Shown piece after piece: positions 50,732 to 58,594 of a stretch of 61,074 bases of DNA. A model generated the notes under the pieces. The model had not been told where the DNA came from and ran no database searches. It worked only from the letters and a program-made list of their open reading frames with translations. Where the stretch lies: positions 1 through 61,074 of the forward strand of contig JAZOML010000056.1 in assembly GCA_045653945.1 (NCBI GenBank). The letters run 5' to 3'. How positions within the stretch are numbered: the stretch's first letter is position 1; each line of letters opens with the position of its first letter. The position numbers and the translations under genes are program-made. The stretch comes from SIG673 sp045653945. GTDB taxonomy: Bacteria > Bacillota > Clostridia > Oscillospirales > CAG-272.

Positions 50732-52561
50732 TCAGGTCTTATCCTCAAAGCCGGGATCGTAGTAGGTGTTACCGTCGCCTGCACCACCCTGACCGCCGTC
50801 GCTGTTGGGATCATCGGGATTGCCGCCGCCCTGCTGTGCGTAGAGCTTTTCGCTGACCTTATAGAAAGCCTGCTCAAGAGCCTCGGTGTCAGCCTTGATA
50901 GCCTCGGTGTTATCACCCTTTGCGCTTTCCCTCAGCTTTTCAAGAGCAGCCTTAACGTCTGCAAGGTCAGATTCGGGGAGCTTATCGCCGATATCGGCAA
51001 GTGTCTTTTCGGTCTGGAAAATCATATTGTCAGCCTTGTTTTTAATTTCAACGGCTTCCTTCTGCTTCTTGTCCTCCTCGGCAAATTGCTCTGCCTCGCG
51101 GACTGCCTTATCAATATCCTCTTGGCTCATATTAGAGGACGAGGTTATAGTAATCTTTTGTTCCTTGCCAGTGCCCTTATCCTTTGCAGTAACGTTAACA
51201 ATACCGTTTGCGTCAATATCAAAGGTAACCTCAATCTGCGGAACACCGCGAGGTGCTGCGGGGATACCGTCAAGGCTGAAGCGTCCAAGAGTTGTGTTAC
51301 CTCTTGCCATTTCGCGCTCACCCTGAAGAACGTGAATTTCAACAGAGGTCTGACCGTCTGCTGCGGTGGAGTAGGTCTGGCTCTTTTTTACGGGGATAGG
51401 TGTGTTTCTCTCAATAATCTTGTTGAATACGCCACCAAGAGTTTCGATACCAAGGGAAAGGGGAGTAACGTCAAGAAGGAGAAGGTCCTTAACGTCGCCG
51501 CCAAGAACACCGCCCTGGATTGCCGCACCGAGCGCAACACACTCATCGGGGTTGATTCCCTTGAAGGGTTCTTTGCCGATAAAGGACTTAACAGCGTCCT
51601 GAACTGCGGGAATTCTGGTAGAGCCGCCAACGAGAAGTATCTTGTCAACCTGAGAAACAGACAGTCCTGCGTCGGAGAGAACCTGACGAACGGGCTTCAT
51701 AGTTGCCTCAACGAGGTCGGCTGTAATTCTATTGAACTCAGCTCTCGTGAGAGTACCCTCAAAGTTTTGAGCGCCGTCAGCGGTTACGGTGATAAAGGGA
51801 AGGTTAATATCAGCAGAGGTGATACCCGAAAGCTCGATTTTAGCCTTTTCAGCGGCCTCTTTAAGTCTTTGAAGAGCCATTTTATCCTTGCGGAGGTCAA
51901 TGCCTTGATGCTCTTGTGCAAAGTTGTTAGCTATCCAGTCGATAATTCTTTGGTCAAAGTCATCACCGCCAAGACGGTTGTTACCTGCGGTAGCGAGAAC
52001 CTCGAAAACGCCGTCGCTTATTTCAAGGAGCGAAACGTCAAACGTACCGCCGCCAAGGTCGAATACCATAATCTTCTGGTCTGCTTCCTTATCCATACCG
52101 TATGCAAGAGCAGCGGCAGTAGGCTCATTGATTATACGCTTAACCTCAAGACCTGCAATCTTACCGGCGTCCTTGGTTGCCTGACGCTGTGCGTCGGAAA
52201 AGTAAGCGGGAACGGTGATAACCGCCTCGGTTACGGGGCATCCAAGATATGCTTCGGCATCGCTCTTGAGCTTTTGAAGAATCATAGCGGAAAGCTCTTG
52301 GGGAGTATATGCCTTTCCGTCGGTGTCTACCTTGTAGTTTGTACCCATTTCTCTTTTGATAGAGATAATGGTTTTTGTGGGGTTGGTTATAGCCTGTCTT
52401 TTAGCTACCTGACCAACAAGTCTTTCTCCGCCCTTAAATGCAACGACGGAGGGGGTAGTTCTTGCTCCCTCGGGGTTGGGAATAACGATAGGCTCGCCGC
52501 CCTCGAAAACCGCAACGCAGGAGTTAGTAGTACCTAAGTCAATTCCAATAATCTTTCCCAT
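50732..52561 (-). CDS. dnaK: Molecular chaperone DnaK (Hsp70)
   Basis: ATP-dependent folding chaperone working with GrpE and a J-protein. The 609-residue product has the nucleotide-binding signatures GIDLGTTNSCVAV, VFDLGGGTFDVSLLEI and VLLVGGSTRIPAVQ, then the substrate-binding domain and a Gly/Asn-rich C-terminal tail ending GFEDKT. Codon bias is strong, as for an abundant protein. It follows grpE after a 163-base gap that holds no CIRCE element or clear promoter. dnaJ does not follow; a tandem repeat and terminator end the operon. Confidence 0.98.
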   Translation of the reverse strand: MGKIIGIDLGTTNSCVAVFEGGEPIVIPNPEGARTTPSVVAFKGGERLVGQVAKRQAITNPTKTIISIKREMGTNYKVDTDGKAYTPQELSAMILQKLKSDAEAYLGCPVTEAVITVPAYFSDAQRQATKDAGKIAGLEVKRIINEPTAAALAYGMDKEADQKIMVFDLGGGTFDVSLLEISDGVFEVLATAGNNRLGGDDFDQRIIDWIANNFAQEHQGIDLRKDKMALQRLKEAAEKAKIELSGITSADINLPFITVTADGAQNFEGTLTRAEFNRITADLVEATMKPVRQVLSDAGLSVSQVDKILLVGGSTRIPAVQDAVKSFIGKEPFKGINPDECVALGAAIQGGVLGGDVKDLLLLDVTPLSLGIETLGGVFNKIIERNTPIPVKKSQTYSTAADGQTSVEIHVLQGEREMARGNTTLGRFSLDGIPAAPRGVPQIEVTFDIDANGIVNVTAKDKGTGKEQKITITSSSNMSQEDIDKAVREAEQFAEEDKKQKEAVEIKNKADNMIFQTEKTLADIGDKLPESDLADVKAALEKLRESAKGDNTEAIKADTEALEQAFYKVSEKLYAQQGGGNPDDPNSDGGQGGAGDGNTYYDPGFEDKT

Positions 52562-52724
52562 AATAGTTTCTCCTTTTGCAACCTCGAAAAATTTCCGTGA
52601 TACGTCGTTGCTACTTAAAAGGCAGCTTGTAAGCCGTTGCTTTCTTTGTCGCGTCTCGTCTGACGAAAATTCTCTCGGTCTTTTTAGTATATTAAAATTT
52701 ATTTTGTTTTCTTGTTTTGAACTA

Positions 52725-53309
52725 TCAGTTGTTTACAGCAACCATTGTGTATCTGAATACCTTGTCGCCTTTTTTGTATCCCTTGCGGAGTATTGCGGAA
52801 ATTGCACCCTCGGCAACGTCGGGATTAGGCATACTCATAACGGCGTTGTGTAGCTCGGGGTCAAATTCTCCGCCGACCTGTGCGGGGATTTCCTCAATTC
52901 CGAGCTTATCGAGTGTGCTCTTAAACTGAGTAAGAGTCATTTTGACACCCTCGGCAACCTTATCACCCGTATAGCCTACCGCCATTTCAAGTGTATCCAT
53001 TATAGGTAAAATTTCCTTGAGCGCATCGCCGTATGCATCGGAATAGATAGCGTCCTTTTCTCTTGCAGTGCGCTTTCTGAAGTTATCGTATTCGGCGAGG
53101 ACTCTCATATATTTGTCCTCGGTTTCTGCTTTTGCCTTTTCGGCCTTTTCGGCGAGTTCTTTATATTTAAGAATTTCTGCCTCAAGCTCAGCCTTGAACT
53201 TTTTTTCTTTTTTTGTGAGCTTATCCTCGGTTTTGTCTTCGGGCTTATTCTCGGTAGTCGCAGGTTGCTCTACATCTACCTCGGAATTTAAATCCTTGTT
53301 CTCTTCCAT
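52725..53309 (-). CDS. grpE: Nucleotide exchange factor GrpE
   Basis: Releases ADP from DnaK. The 194-residue product has a long acidic and Lys-rich coiled-coil N-terminal half (about 1-95). Then come YDNFRKRTAREKD and the C-terminal beta domain with QVGGEFDPELHNAVMSMPNPD, the contact region for DnaK. It lies 24 bases after hrcA. Confidence 0.95.
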   Translation of the reverse strand: MEENKDLNSEVDVEQPATTENKPEDKTEDKLTKKEKKFKAELEAEILKYKELAEKAEKAKAETEDKYMRVLAEYDNFRKRTAREKDAIYSDAYGDALKEILPIMDTLEMAVGYTGDKVAEGVKMTLTQFKSTLDKLGIEEIPAQVGGEFDPELHNAVMSMPNPDVAEGAISAILRKGYKKGDKVFRYTMVAVNN

Positions 53310-53333
53310 TGTATAAAATTCTCCATTTATAAA

Positions 53334-54392
53334 TTACTTTGGCAGCTTTTTCGACGTATCTGTTTTAATAGCGTCTTTAATTTTATCCGTCATATAATCA
53401 ACCGTCGAAATTACCTTTGGGTAGTCCATACGGCAAGGGCCGATAACACCTATTGCCGCAACGGGTAGGTTATTTTCGGTAACGGTCTTAAATACAAGCG
53501 ACGTGCCCTTAAATTGCTCGTTTTCGCCTTCAGGACTGATATATACGTTAACGGCATCGTTTTGCGCTGTCGAAACAACGTTTAAAATATAATCCTTCTT
53601 TTCAAGCGCTCCGAGAAGTCCGGTTATGCTTTCAAGACTTGAATATTCGGGATATCTTAGCATTTTGTTTATGCCTTCGATAGTAAGCGCTCCGCCGCCA
53701 AGCGTTCCGATTTCTTCCATAAAGGCTCTCATAATCGGGACAAGAAGCGGAGCGATTACAGTAAGCTCCTGCTCCATTTCGGTAACCAGCGCCGGAGTTA
53801 CGTCCTCGATGCTGACGTAAGCAAGGTGTGTGTTTAGTGCGGCTTCAAGCTTTACCGAAATATCCTCGTTTACTTTAAAGCCCATTTCAATAAATCGAGT
53901 TTTTACTGCTCCGACTGACGTTTGCATTATCATAAGTACGCCGTAGTCGTTCATAGGCAAAAGCTTGAAGCTTAAAACAAGCACACGCCTGTGGCGAGGT
54001 CTTATTGCAAGTGCGGTGTATTCGGTCATTTGAGAAATAGTTTGAGCTGCACCCTTCAAAAGTCCGTCTACTCCGACCAGCTGAGTTGAGGCCGAGGTGT
54101 CGATGGTTTGTTTTTCCGTTTCGCTGAGCGAGTAGCCTGTCATAAGAGTACTTACATATGTGCGGTAGCCAAGCCTTGATGGGACTCTGCCTGCAGATGT
54201 GTGCGGTTGCTCAAGGTAGCCCAGACGCTCAAGCTCGTTCATTACGTTTCGTATGGTTGCGCTTGAAAGTGATATGGGGAGCATTTCAGCCACAAGCTTG
54301 GAGCCTATCGGCTCGCCGCTACGGACGTGTGCATCAATTACCGCCTTCAAAATCATCTTTTGACGTTCGGTAAGCTCTACTGTCTCAGGCAT
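53334..54392 (-). CDS. hrcA: Heat-inducible transcription repressor HrcA
   Basis: Represses the dnaK operon by binding CIRCE. The 352-residue product begins with a winged helix: LTERQKMILKAVIDAHVRSGEPIGSKLVAE and SSATIRNVMNELERLGYLEQPHTSAGRVPS. ATG at 54392 follows AAAGGAG; an upstream start at 54419 would lie in the CIRCE site and is rejected. The CIRCE element just upstream shows autoregulation. Confidence 0.96.
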   Translation of the reverse strand: MPETVELTERQKMILKAVIDAHVRSGEPIGSKLVAEMLPISLSSATIRNVMNELERLGYLEQPHTSAGRVPSRLGYRTYVSTLMTGYSLSETEKQTIDTSASTQLVGVDGLLKGAAQTISQMTEYTALAIRPRHRRVLVLSFKLLPMNDYGVLMIMQTSVGAVKTRFIEMGFKVNEDISVKLEAALNTHLAYVSIEDVTPALVTEMEQELTVIAPLLVPIMRAFMEEIGTLGGGALTIEGINKMLRYPEYSSLESITGLLGALEKKDYILNVVSTAQNDAVNVYISPEGENEQFKGTSLVFKTVTENNLPVAAIGVIGPCRMDYPKVISTVDYMTDKIKDAIKTDTSKKLPK

Positions 54393-54412
54393 TTTGCTCA
54401 CTCCTTTCGTTT

Positions 54413-54439
54413 TTAGCACTCTTGGGGTGTAAGTGCTAA
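54413..54439. promoter_or_regulatory. CIRCE element (HrcA operator)
   Basis: TTAGCACTC (54413-54421), 9-base spacer, AAGTGCTAA (54431-54439). It is one mismatch from the canonical GAGTGCTAA half. It lies over the expected transcription start of hrcA-grpE-dnaK on the minus strand. Confidence 0.96.
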
Positions 54440-54446
54440 TGATATG

Positions 54447-54475
54447 ATTTTACCATTATTATCTCCTTTTTTAAA
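54447..54475 (-). promoter_or_regulatory. Probable SigA promoter of hrcA-grpE-dnaK
   Basis: On the minus strand: TTTAAA (54475-54470), 17-bp spacer, TAAAAT (54452-54447), directly upstream of CIRCE. The -35 box is weak. Confidence 0.55.
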
Positions 54476-54533
54476 TGTATTTATAATAACATTTTGTGAA
54501 CATTTGTTAAACATCAAAAAGGAAAATATTTAC

Positions 54534-54562
54534 TTGAAAAATATAAAACAGTGTGGTATAAT
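54534..54562 (+). promoter_or_regulatory. SigA promoter of the LOG-deacetylase-phosphatase-kinase operon
   Basis: TTGAAA (54534-54539), 17-bp spacer, TATAAT (54557-54562), 42 bases before the first gene. Confidence 0.82.
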
Positions 54563-54604
54563 ATAATTGATATAAATAAGCTGCTTTAAAAGGGGGATTT
54601 TATT

Positions 54605-55165
54605 ATGTCAAGAAGGTATTTTGCCTGTGTTTACGGCGGGGCATCCGAAAAAATAGAGGATATATATAAAAATGAAGTAGAAAAGCTCGGTAAGGTTATA
54701 GTCGAAAACGGCTTTTCACTTGTTTACGGTGCAGGAGCAACAGGCTGTATGGGGGCGGTTGCAAGAGGTGTAACTAAGGCAGGCGGATACGTTATGGGTA
54801 TTTCACCACACTTTATCAGTAGCTTTGAGGAAATTTACGATTGCGACAATACTGTAATGGTTGATACTATGGGTGAACGTAAAACTCTTATGGAAAAGCA
54901 CGGCGACCTTTTTATAATTGCACCGGGTGGAATCGGTACAATGGATGAGTTTTTTCAGGTTTTAACCCTCAAATACCTCGAAAGACTTGTTAAGCCTATT
55001 GTTATTTTAAATTATAACGGTTTTTACAACGAGCTTATCGCACTTATGAAGTCGCTTATAAAAAATAAAGCGGTAATGGCGGGAATTGAGGATTTTTACA
55101 CAATTATTGACAGTGCAGATGACCCTAAGCTTTTGGAAATTTTAAACCAAATTAAGGAAGTATAA
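54605..55165 (+). CDS. LOG family nucleotide 5'-phosphate phosphoribohydrolase
   Basis: A 186-residue Rossmann-like protein of the LOG family, which cleaves (cytokinin) nucleoside 5'-monophosphates to base and ribose 5-phosphate. The family motif PGGxGTxxE is PGGIGTMDE at residues 107-115, with the matching RK in GERKTLM near 92. YGGASEKIEDIY and YGAGATGCMGAVARGV bind the phosphate. Bacterial members often act on AMP or related nucleotides; the substrate here is unknown. AAAGGGGG precedes the start. It leads a four-gene operon with its own promoter. Confidence 0.92.
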   Translation: MSRRYFACVYGGASEKIEDIYKNEVEKLGKVIVENGFSLVYGAGATGCMGAVARGVTKAGGYVMGISPHFISSFEEIYDCDNTVMVDTMGERKTLMEKHGDLFIIAPGGIGTMDEFFQVLTLKYLERLVKPIVILNYNGFYNELIALMKSLIKNKAVMAGIEDFYTIIDSADDPKLLEILNQIKEV

Positions 55166-55187
55166 ATAATACAAGGAAGCTTAAACG

Positions 55188-56018
55188 ATGAAATATAACT
55201 TTTTGCGTTATCCTGAGGGAAAAATCAAGGCGGTAACCTTTAGCTACGACGACGGTACAGTTCACGATAAAAGATTTTCAGATACCATAACTCCGTACGG
55301 AATAAAATGCACTTTTAACCTTTGCGGTGGTGGTTGGGATAAGGAAGATGCCGATAAATATATGCTTGGTAGAGGACACGAAATAGCAATTCACGGCTAT
55401 AATCATCGTGGTATGGACACTTTAAGACCGACTGAAATGATACAAGAGGTTCTTAACTGCAAGACAGCACTAGAGGAAAATTACGGTAGAATTATCAGAG
55501 GTTATGCATATCCTGATAGAGCGATAAGACGTGATGAGCATCCCGATATGTACAAAAAGGTAAGAAGTGTTTTTGAAGAACTTGATATTGCCTACTGTCG
55601 CACACTCGGTGCTCCAAACGAGGGATTTTTATTACCGCAGGACTTTTACAACTGGCTTCCGACCTGTCATCACGGCAGAGCTTTGGAATTCGTTGATAAA
55701 TTCCTTGATGTCGATGTGCAGTCGCTTTACATAGCACGCCGAGAGCCACGTCTTTTCTATATGTGGGGACACTCTTACGAGTTTGCCAATAACGACAACT
55801 GGGAGCTTCTTGATAAGATTTGCGAAAAGCTTGGTAACCGCGATGATATATGGTATGCAACTAATATGGAAATTTACGAATACGTAAATGCGTATAACTC
55901 TCTTAAATATTCCTCAAACGGCAAAATGGTGTATAACCCCACTCATATTACCGTATGGTTTGATATTGATGGAAAGCTCTATAAAATTGAGCCTGCGCAG
56001 ACCTTAATACTTGAATAA
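55188..56018 (+). CDS. NodB-type polysaccharide deacetylase-like protein
   Basis: A 276-residue protein with the NodB homology motif 1 TFSYDDG (D21-D22) and motif 2 HGYNHRGM (H69, H73), which bind the metal. YAYPDRAIRR is the motif 3 region, and WGHSYEF near the end supplies the last His. There is no signal peptide, so it acts in the cytoplasm, unlike cell-wall deacetylases. That fits a small N-acetyl-sugar or related substrate. It is 22 bases after the LOG gene and precedes a histidine phosphatase. Confidence 0.88.
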   Translation: MKYNFLRYPEGKIKAVTFSYDDGTVHDKRFSDTITPYGIKCTFNLCGGGWDKEDADKYMLGRGHEIAIHGYNHRGMDTLRPTEMIQEVLNCKTALEENYGRIIRGYAYPDRAIRRDEHPDMYKKVRSVFEELDIAYCRTLGAPNEGFLLPQDFYNWLPTCHHGRALEFVDKFLDVDVQSLYIARREPRLFYMWGHSYEFANNDNWELLDKICEKLGNRDDIWYATNMEIYEYVNAYNSLKYSSNGKMVYNPTHITVWFDIDGKLYKIEPAQTLILE

Positions 56019-56031
56019 GTAGGTAGATAAA

Positions 56032-56745
56032 ATGTTGTTTTTTTACATAAGACACGGTGATCCTATATATGACCCTGACAGTCTTACCCCACTTGGGCAC
56101 CGTCAGGCGGAGGCTCTTGCAAAACGGTTAGCAATGCACGGCGTTGATAAGATTTTTTCTTCTACATCGGAGCGTGCTAAGCTGACGGCGAAGCCAAGCT
56201 GTGAGATGATGAAAAAAGAAATGACTCTACTTGATTTTACCAATGAAAAATATGCGGCAGAGGAGTTTGGCATAACTCTTAACGGGAAATGGAATTGGGT
56301 TCAGGGGCATCCTGAAATGCTTGAAATTTTCGTTTCACCCGAGGTTCGTCAGCTTGGATTTGAATGGTATGAGCATCCGAAGTTAAAACAATATAACTTC
56401 AAAAAGGGAATTGATAGAGTTTATGATGAGGCGGATAAATTTTTGCTTTCACTTGGGTACGAGCATATAAGATACACAGGAAAATACAGGATAGTAAAGC
56501 CAAACGGTGAAAGAGTTGCACTTTTTGCTCACGCAGGCTTCGGACTTGCATTTATGTCGGCGATTTTAGATATTCCGTATCCTGAATTTACAGCGCATTT
56601 TGATATGTGCCATTCCGGTATGACGGTAATAAAGTTTGGCGAGAACGGTGAATACGCAGTTCCGCAAATAAAAACCTATTCCTCGGATTCCCATTTATAC
56701 CGTGAGGGATTGCCGACAAATTATAATAACGCATTTAGATTTTAA
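56032..56745 (+). CDS. Histidine phosphatase family protein
   Basis: A 237-residue phosphatase of the phosphoglycerate-mutase-like branch. The phospho-acceptor motif is RHG at residues 7-9 (FYIRHGDPIYDPDSLTPLGHRQA), and the second catalytic His is in LFAHAGFGLAF near 165. SSTSERAKLTA is the conserved Arg region. It has a larger insert (residues 75-145) than simple members. Substrate unknown. It lies 13 bases after the deacetylase gene. Confidence 0.9.
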   Translation: MLFFYIRHGDPIYDPDSLTPLGHRQAEALAKRLAMHGVDKIFSSTSERAKLTAKPSCEMMKKEMTLLDFTNEKYAAEEFGITLNGKWNWVQGHPEMLEIFVSPEVRQLGFEWYEHPKLKQYNFKKGIDRVYDEADKFLLSLGYEHIRYTGKYRIVKPNGERVALFAHAGFGLAFMSAILDIPYPEFTAHFDMCHSGMTVIKFGENGEYAVPQIKTYSSDSHLYREGLPTNYNNAFRF

Positions 56746-56767
56746 TAAAATTCGGAGAGTAAAAAAG

Positions 56768-57274
56768 ATGACAAAGCTTGCATTTGTAATAAACGGTGGC
56801 GGCGGCGCCGGTAAGGATACCCTTTGTGAGTTTGCCGCAAAGCACTTTAAAACGGTAAACGTTTCCTCTATTGACCCTATTAAAAAAATCGCACGTGAGA
56901 ACGGCTGGAACGGTGAAAAGGACTTAAAATCAAGAAAATTCCTTGCGGACTTAAAGCAGGTTTTCTCGGAATATAACGATCTGCCGACTGTTTACACTAT
57001 TGAAAAGTATAAAGAATTTCTTGAAAGCGATAACGAGCTTTTCTTCGTACATATCAGAGAGGGAGAGCAGATAGCACACTTCGTTGAGGAAGCAAAAAAG
57101 GTTGGTCAAGCACCTAAAACCCTGCTTATCCGCTCAAAGCGCTGCGAGGCGGTGTATGGAAACGCATCGGACGACGATGTTGAAAAGTACGACTACGATT
57201 ATTACTACTACAATGACACCCCGCTTGATGAGGCGGAAAATGCCTTTTGTGAGTTTTTAAAAGGTATAATGTAA
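56768..57274 (+). CDS. P-loop kinase-like protein
   Basis: A 168-residue protein with Walker A INGGGGAGKDTL near residues 8-19 and an adenylate-kinase-like arrangement (SSIDPIKKIAREN; FFVHIREGEQIAHF). It resembles small nucleoside-monophosphate kinase-like proteins of unknown substrate. ATG at 56768 follows GGAGAG; the frame is open 22 codons further upstream into the phosphatase gene without a binding site. It is the last gene of the operon. The Tyr/Asp-rich stretch DYDYYYYND near 144 is unusual. Confidence 0.82.
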   Translation: MTKLAFVINGGGGAGKDTLCEFAAKHFKTVNVSSIDPIKKIARENGWNGEKDLKSRKFLADLKQVFSEYNDLPTVYTIEKYKEFLESDNELFFVHIREGEQIAHFVEEAKKVGQAPKTLLIRSKRCEAVYGNASDDDVEKYDYDYYYYNDTPLDEAENAFCEFLKGIM

Positions 57275-57275
57275 T

Positions 57276-57312
57276 AAAAGAGGCTGAGTCATTTGACTCA
57301 GCCTCTTTTATG
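57276..57312. terminator. Bidirectional terminator before rhaA
   Basis: A perfect 16-bp stem: AAAAGAGGCTGAGTCA (57276-57291), loop TT, TGACTCAGCCTCTTTT (57294-57309). It separates the convergent P-loop kinase and rhaA transcripts. Confidence 0.95.
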
Positions 57313-57324
57313 ATATTTTGTTGT

Positions 57325-58575
57325 TTATCTATTTATAAGTACGTCCTTTTCGTATTTCTTGACCTCGTCAAGCCAAGCGTCGCGAACCGGAACGCCCTGC
57401 ATCTCGCAGTACATATCCCAAACTGCTGAGAAGGGGAGAGTCTTGATTTCTTCCATAAGAGCAAGACGGGAGGTGTAGTCGCCCTCAAGCTCAAGCTTCT
57501 TAAGGGTTGCGCTAGGCTCAAGTGCTGCAAAGAGAAGTGCCTTTTGCATAGCTCTCGTACCGATTGTCCAAGCGGCAATTCTATTGATAGAGCCGTCAAA
57601 GAAGTCAAGTCCGATATGTACTCTGTCGGTAAAGCCGCCACGCAGAATTTCACAAGCGATAGCACGAAGCTCGTCGTCGTAGATTACAACGTGGTCGGAG
57701 TCCCAACGTACAGGACGGGAAACGTGGAGAAGAATTTCGTCAAGGAAGAGAAGCGTAGAGGAAATCTTATCCGAAACAACCTCGGTGGGGTGGAAGTGTC
57801 CTGTATCAAGGGTAAGAAGCTTGTTGTTCTTTGCTGCGTAGCCAAGGCAGAACTCACCCGAACCGATAGTACAGCTTTCCGCACCGATACCGAAAACCTT
57901 GCTCTCGATTGCGTCCTTGTTGTACTTTTCGCTGATAGGCTCTGCAAAAATTTCGTCGTAAGCCTCCTTCATACGGAGTCTTGTACCAAAGCGGTCAGCA
58001 GGAATATCCTTGTAGCCGTCGGGCATCCAGAAGTTAGTGATAACGGTGTTATCAAGCTTTTTACCGATGTATTCAGCAACCTTACGGGAGCCGTTGCAAT
58101 GCTGAATCCAGAAATCTCTAACGTTTTTGTCGGGGTGGCTGATGGTAAGACCGTCGGCGCTCAGGGGGTGAGAGAAGCAGGAGGGGTTGTAGTCAATTCC
58201 GTAATTTCTTTCCTTTGCCCAGTCGATCCAAGAGTCAAAGTGCTTAGGCTCGATTTTCTCACGGCTAACGGGTACGGGAGAATCGAGATAGAAGGAGTGA
58301 AGGTTAATTCTCTTCATACCGGGGATAAGGGACGCAGCCTTATCAAAGTCTTGGCGGAGCTCGTCGATATTTCTTGCCTTACCGACATAATTACCTGTTA
58401 CCTGAATACCGCCTGTAAGGTCGCCGTCGGGGTTTTCAAAGCCCTTAACGTCATCTCCCTGCCAGCAGTGCATAGATACGGGAATTTTAGCAACGGCAGC
58501 GATAGCCGCGTCGGTGTCAATACCGTACTGTGCGTAGATTTCTTTTGCAAGTTCATACATTTTCTTTGTGCTCAT
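57325..58575 (-). CDS. rhaA: L-rhamnose isomerase
   Basis: Converts L-rhamnose to L-rhamnulose. The 416-residue product has the family signatures SMHCWQGDDV near residue 33, NLHSFYLD near 105, SHPDKNVRDFWIQHC and FWMPDG. TLDTGHFHPTEVVSDKISS, carrying metal ligands, lies near 255-273. The ribosome binding site is AAAGGTAG. It is the last gene of the rhaB-(DUF4062-Nudix)-rhaA run. No rhamnulose-1-phosphate aldolase or regulator is visible within the window. Confidence 0.97.
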   Translation of the reverse strand: MSTKKMYELAKEIYAQYGIDTDAAIAAVAKIPVSMHCWQGDDVKGFENPDGDLTGGIQVTGNYVGKARNIDELRQDFDKAASLIPGMKRINLHSFYLDSPVPVSREKIEPKHFDSWIDWAKERNYGIDYNPSCFSHPLSADGLTISHPDKNVRDFWIQHCNGSRKVAEYIGKKLDNTVITNFWMPDGYKDIPADRFGTRLRMKEAYDEIFAEPISEKYNKDAIESKVFGIGAESCTIGSGEFCLGYAAKNNKLLTLDTGHFHPTEVVSDKISSTLLFLDEILLHVSRPVRWDSDHVVIYDDELRAIACEILRGGFTDRVHIGLDFFDGSINRIAAWTIGTRAMQKALLFAALEPSATLKKLELEGDYTSRLALMEEIKTLPFSAVWDMYCEMQGVPVRDAWLDEVKKYEKDVLINR

Positions 58576-58594
58576 TGTGTTTTTCTACCTTTCT

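Noticed and set aside
50615..52537. A 640-codon open frame on the plus strand, antisense to dnaK
   Set aside because: It is a codon-bias shadow. Genes with strong bias, hsp70 in particular, are known for long open antisense frames. The translation resembles no protein family, and dnaK on the other strand is certain.
52562..52724. Searched the dnaK-grpE gap for a second CIRCE element or promoter
   Set aside because: No TTAGCACTC-like half sites and no well-spaced -35/-10 pair were found on the minus strand. The 163 bases hold nothing I can support.
54605..55165. LOG-family gene as part of a Thoeris- or TIR-type defence system
   Set aside because: Its motifs (PGGIGTMDE, RK) are those of housekeeping LOG hydrolases, and it is separated from the DUF4062-Nudix gene by a strong terminator and opposite orientation. 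Only a loose neighbourhood hypothesis is kept.
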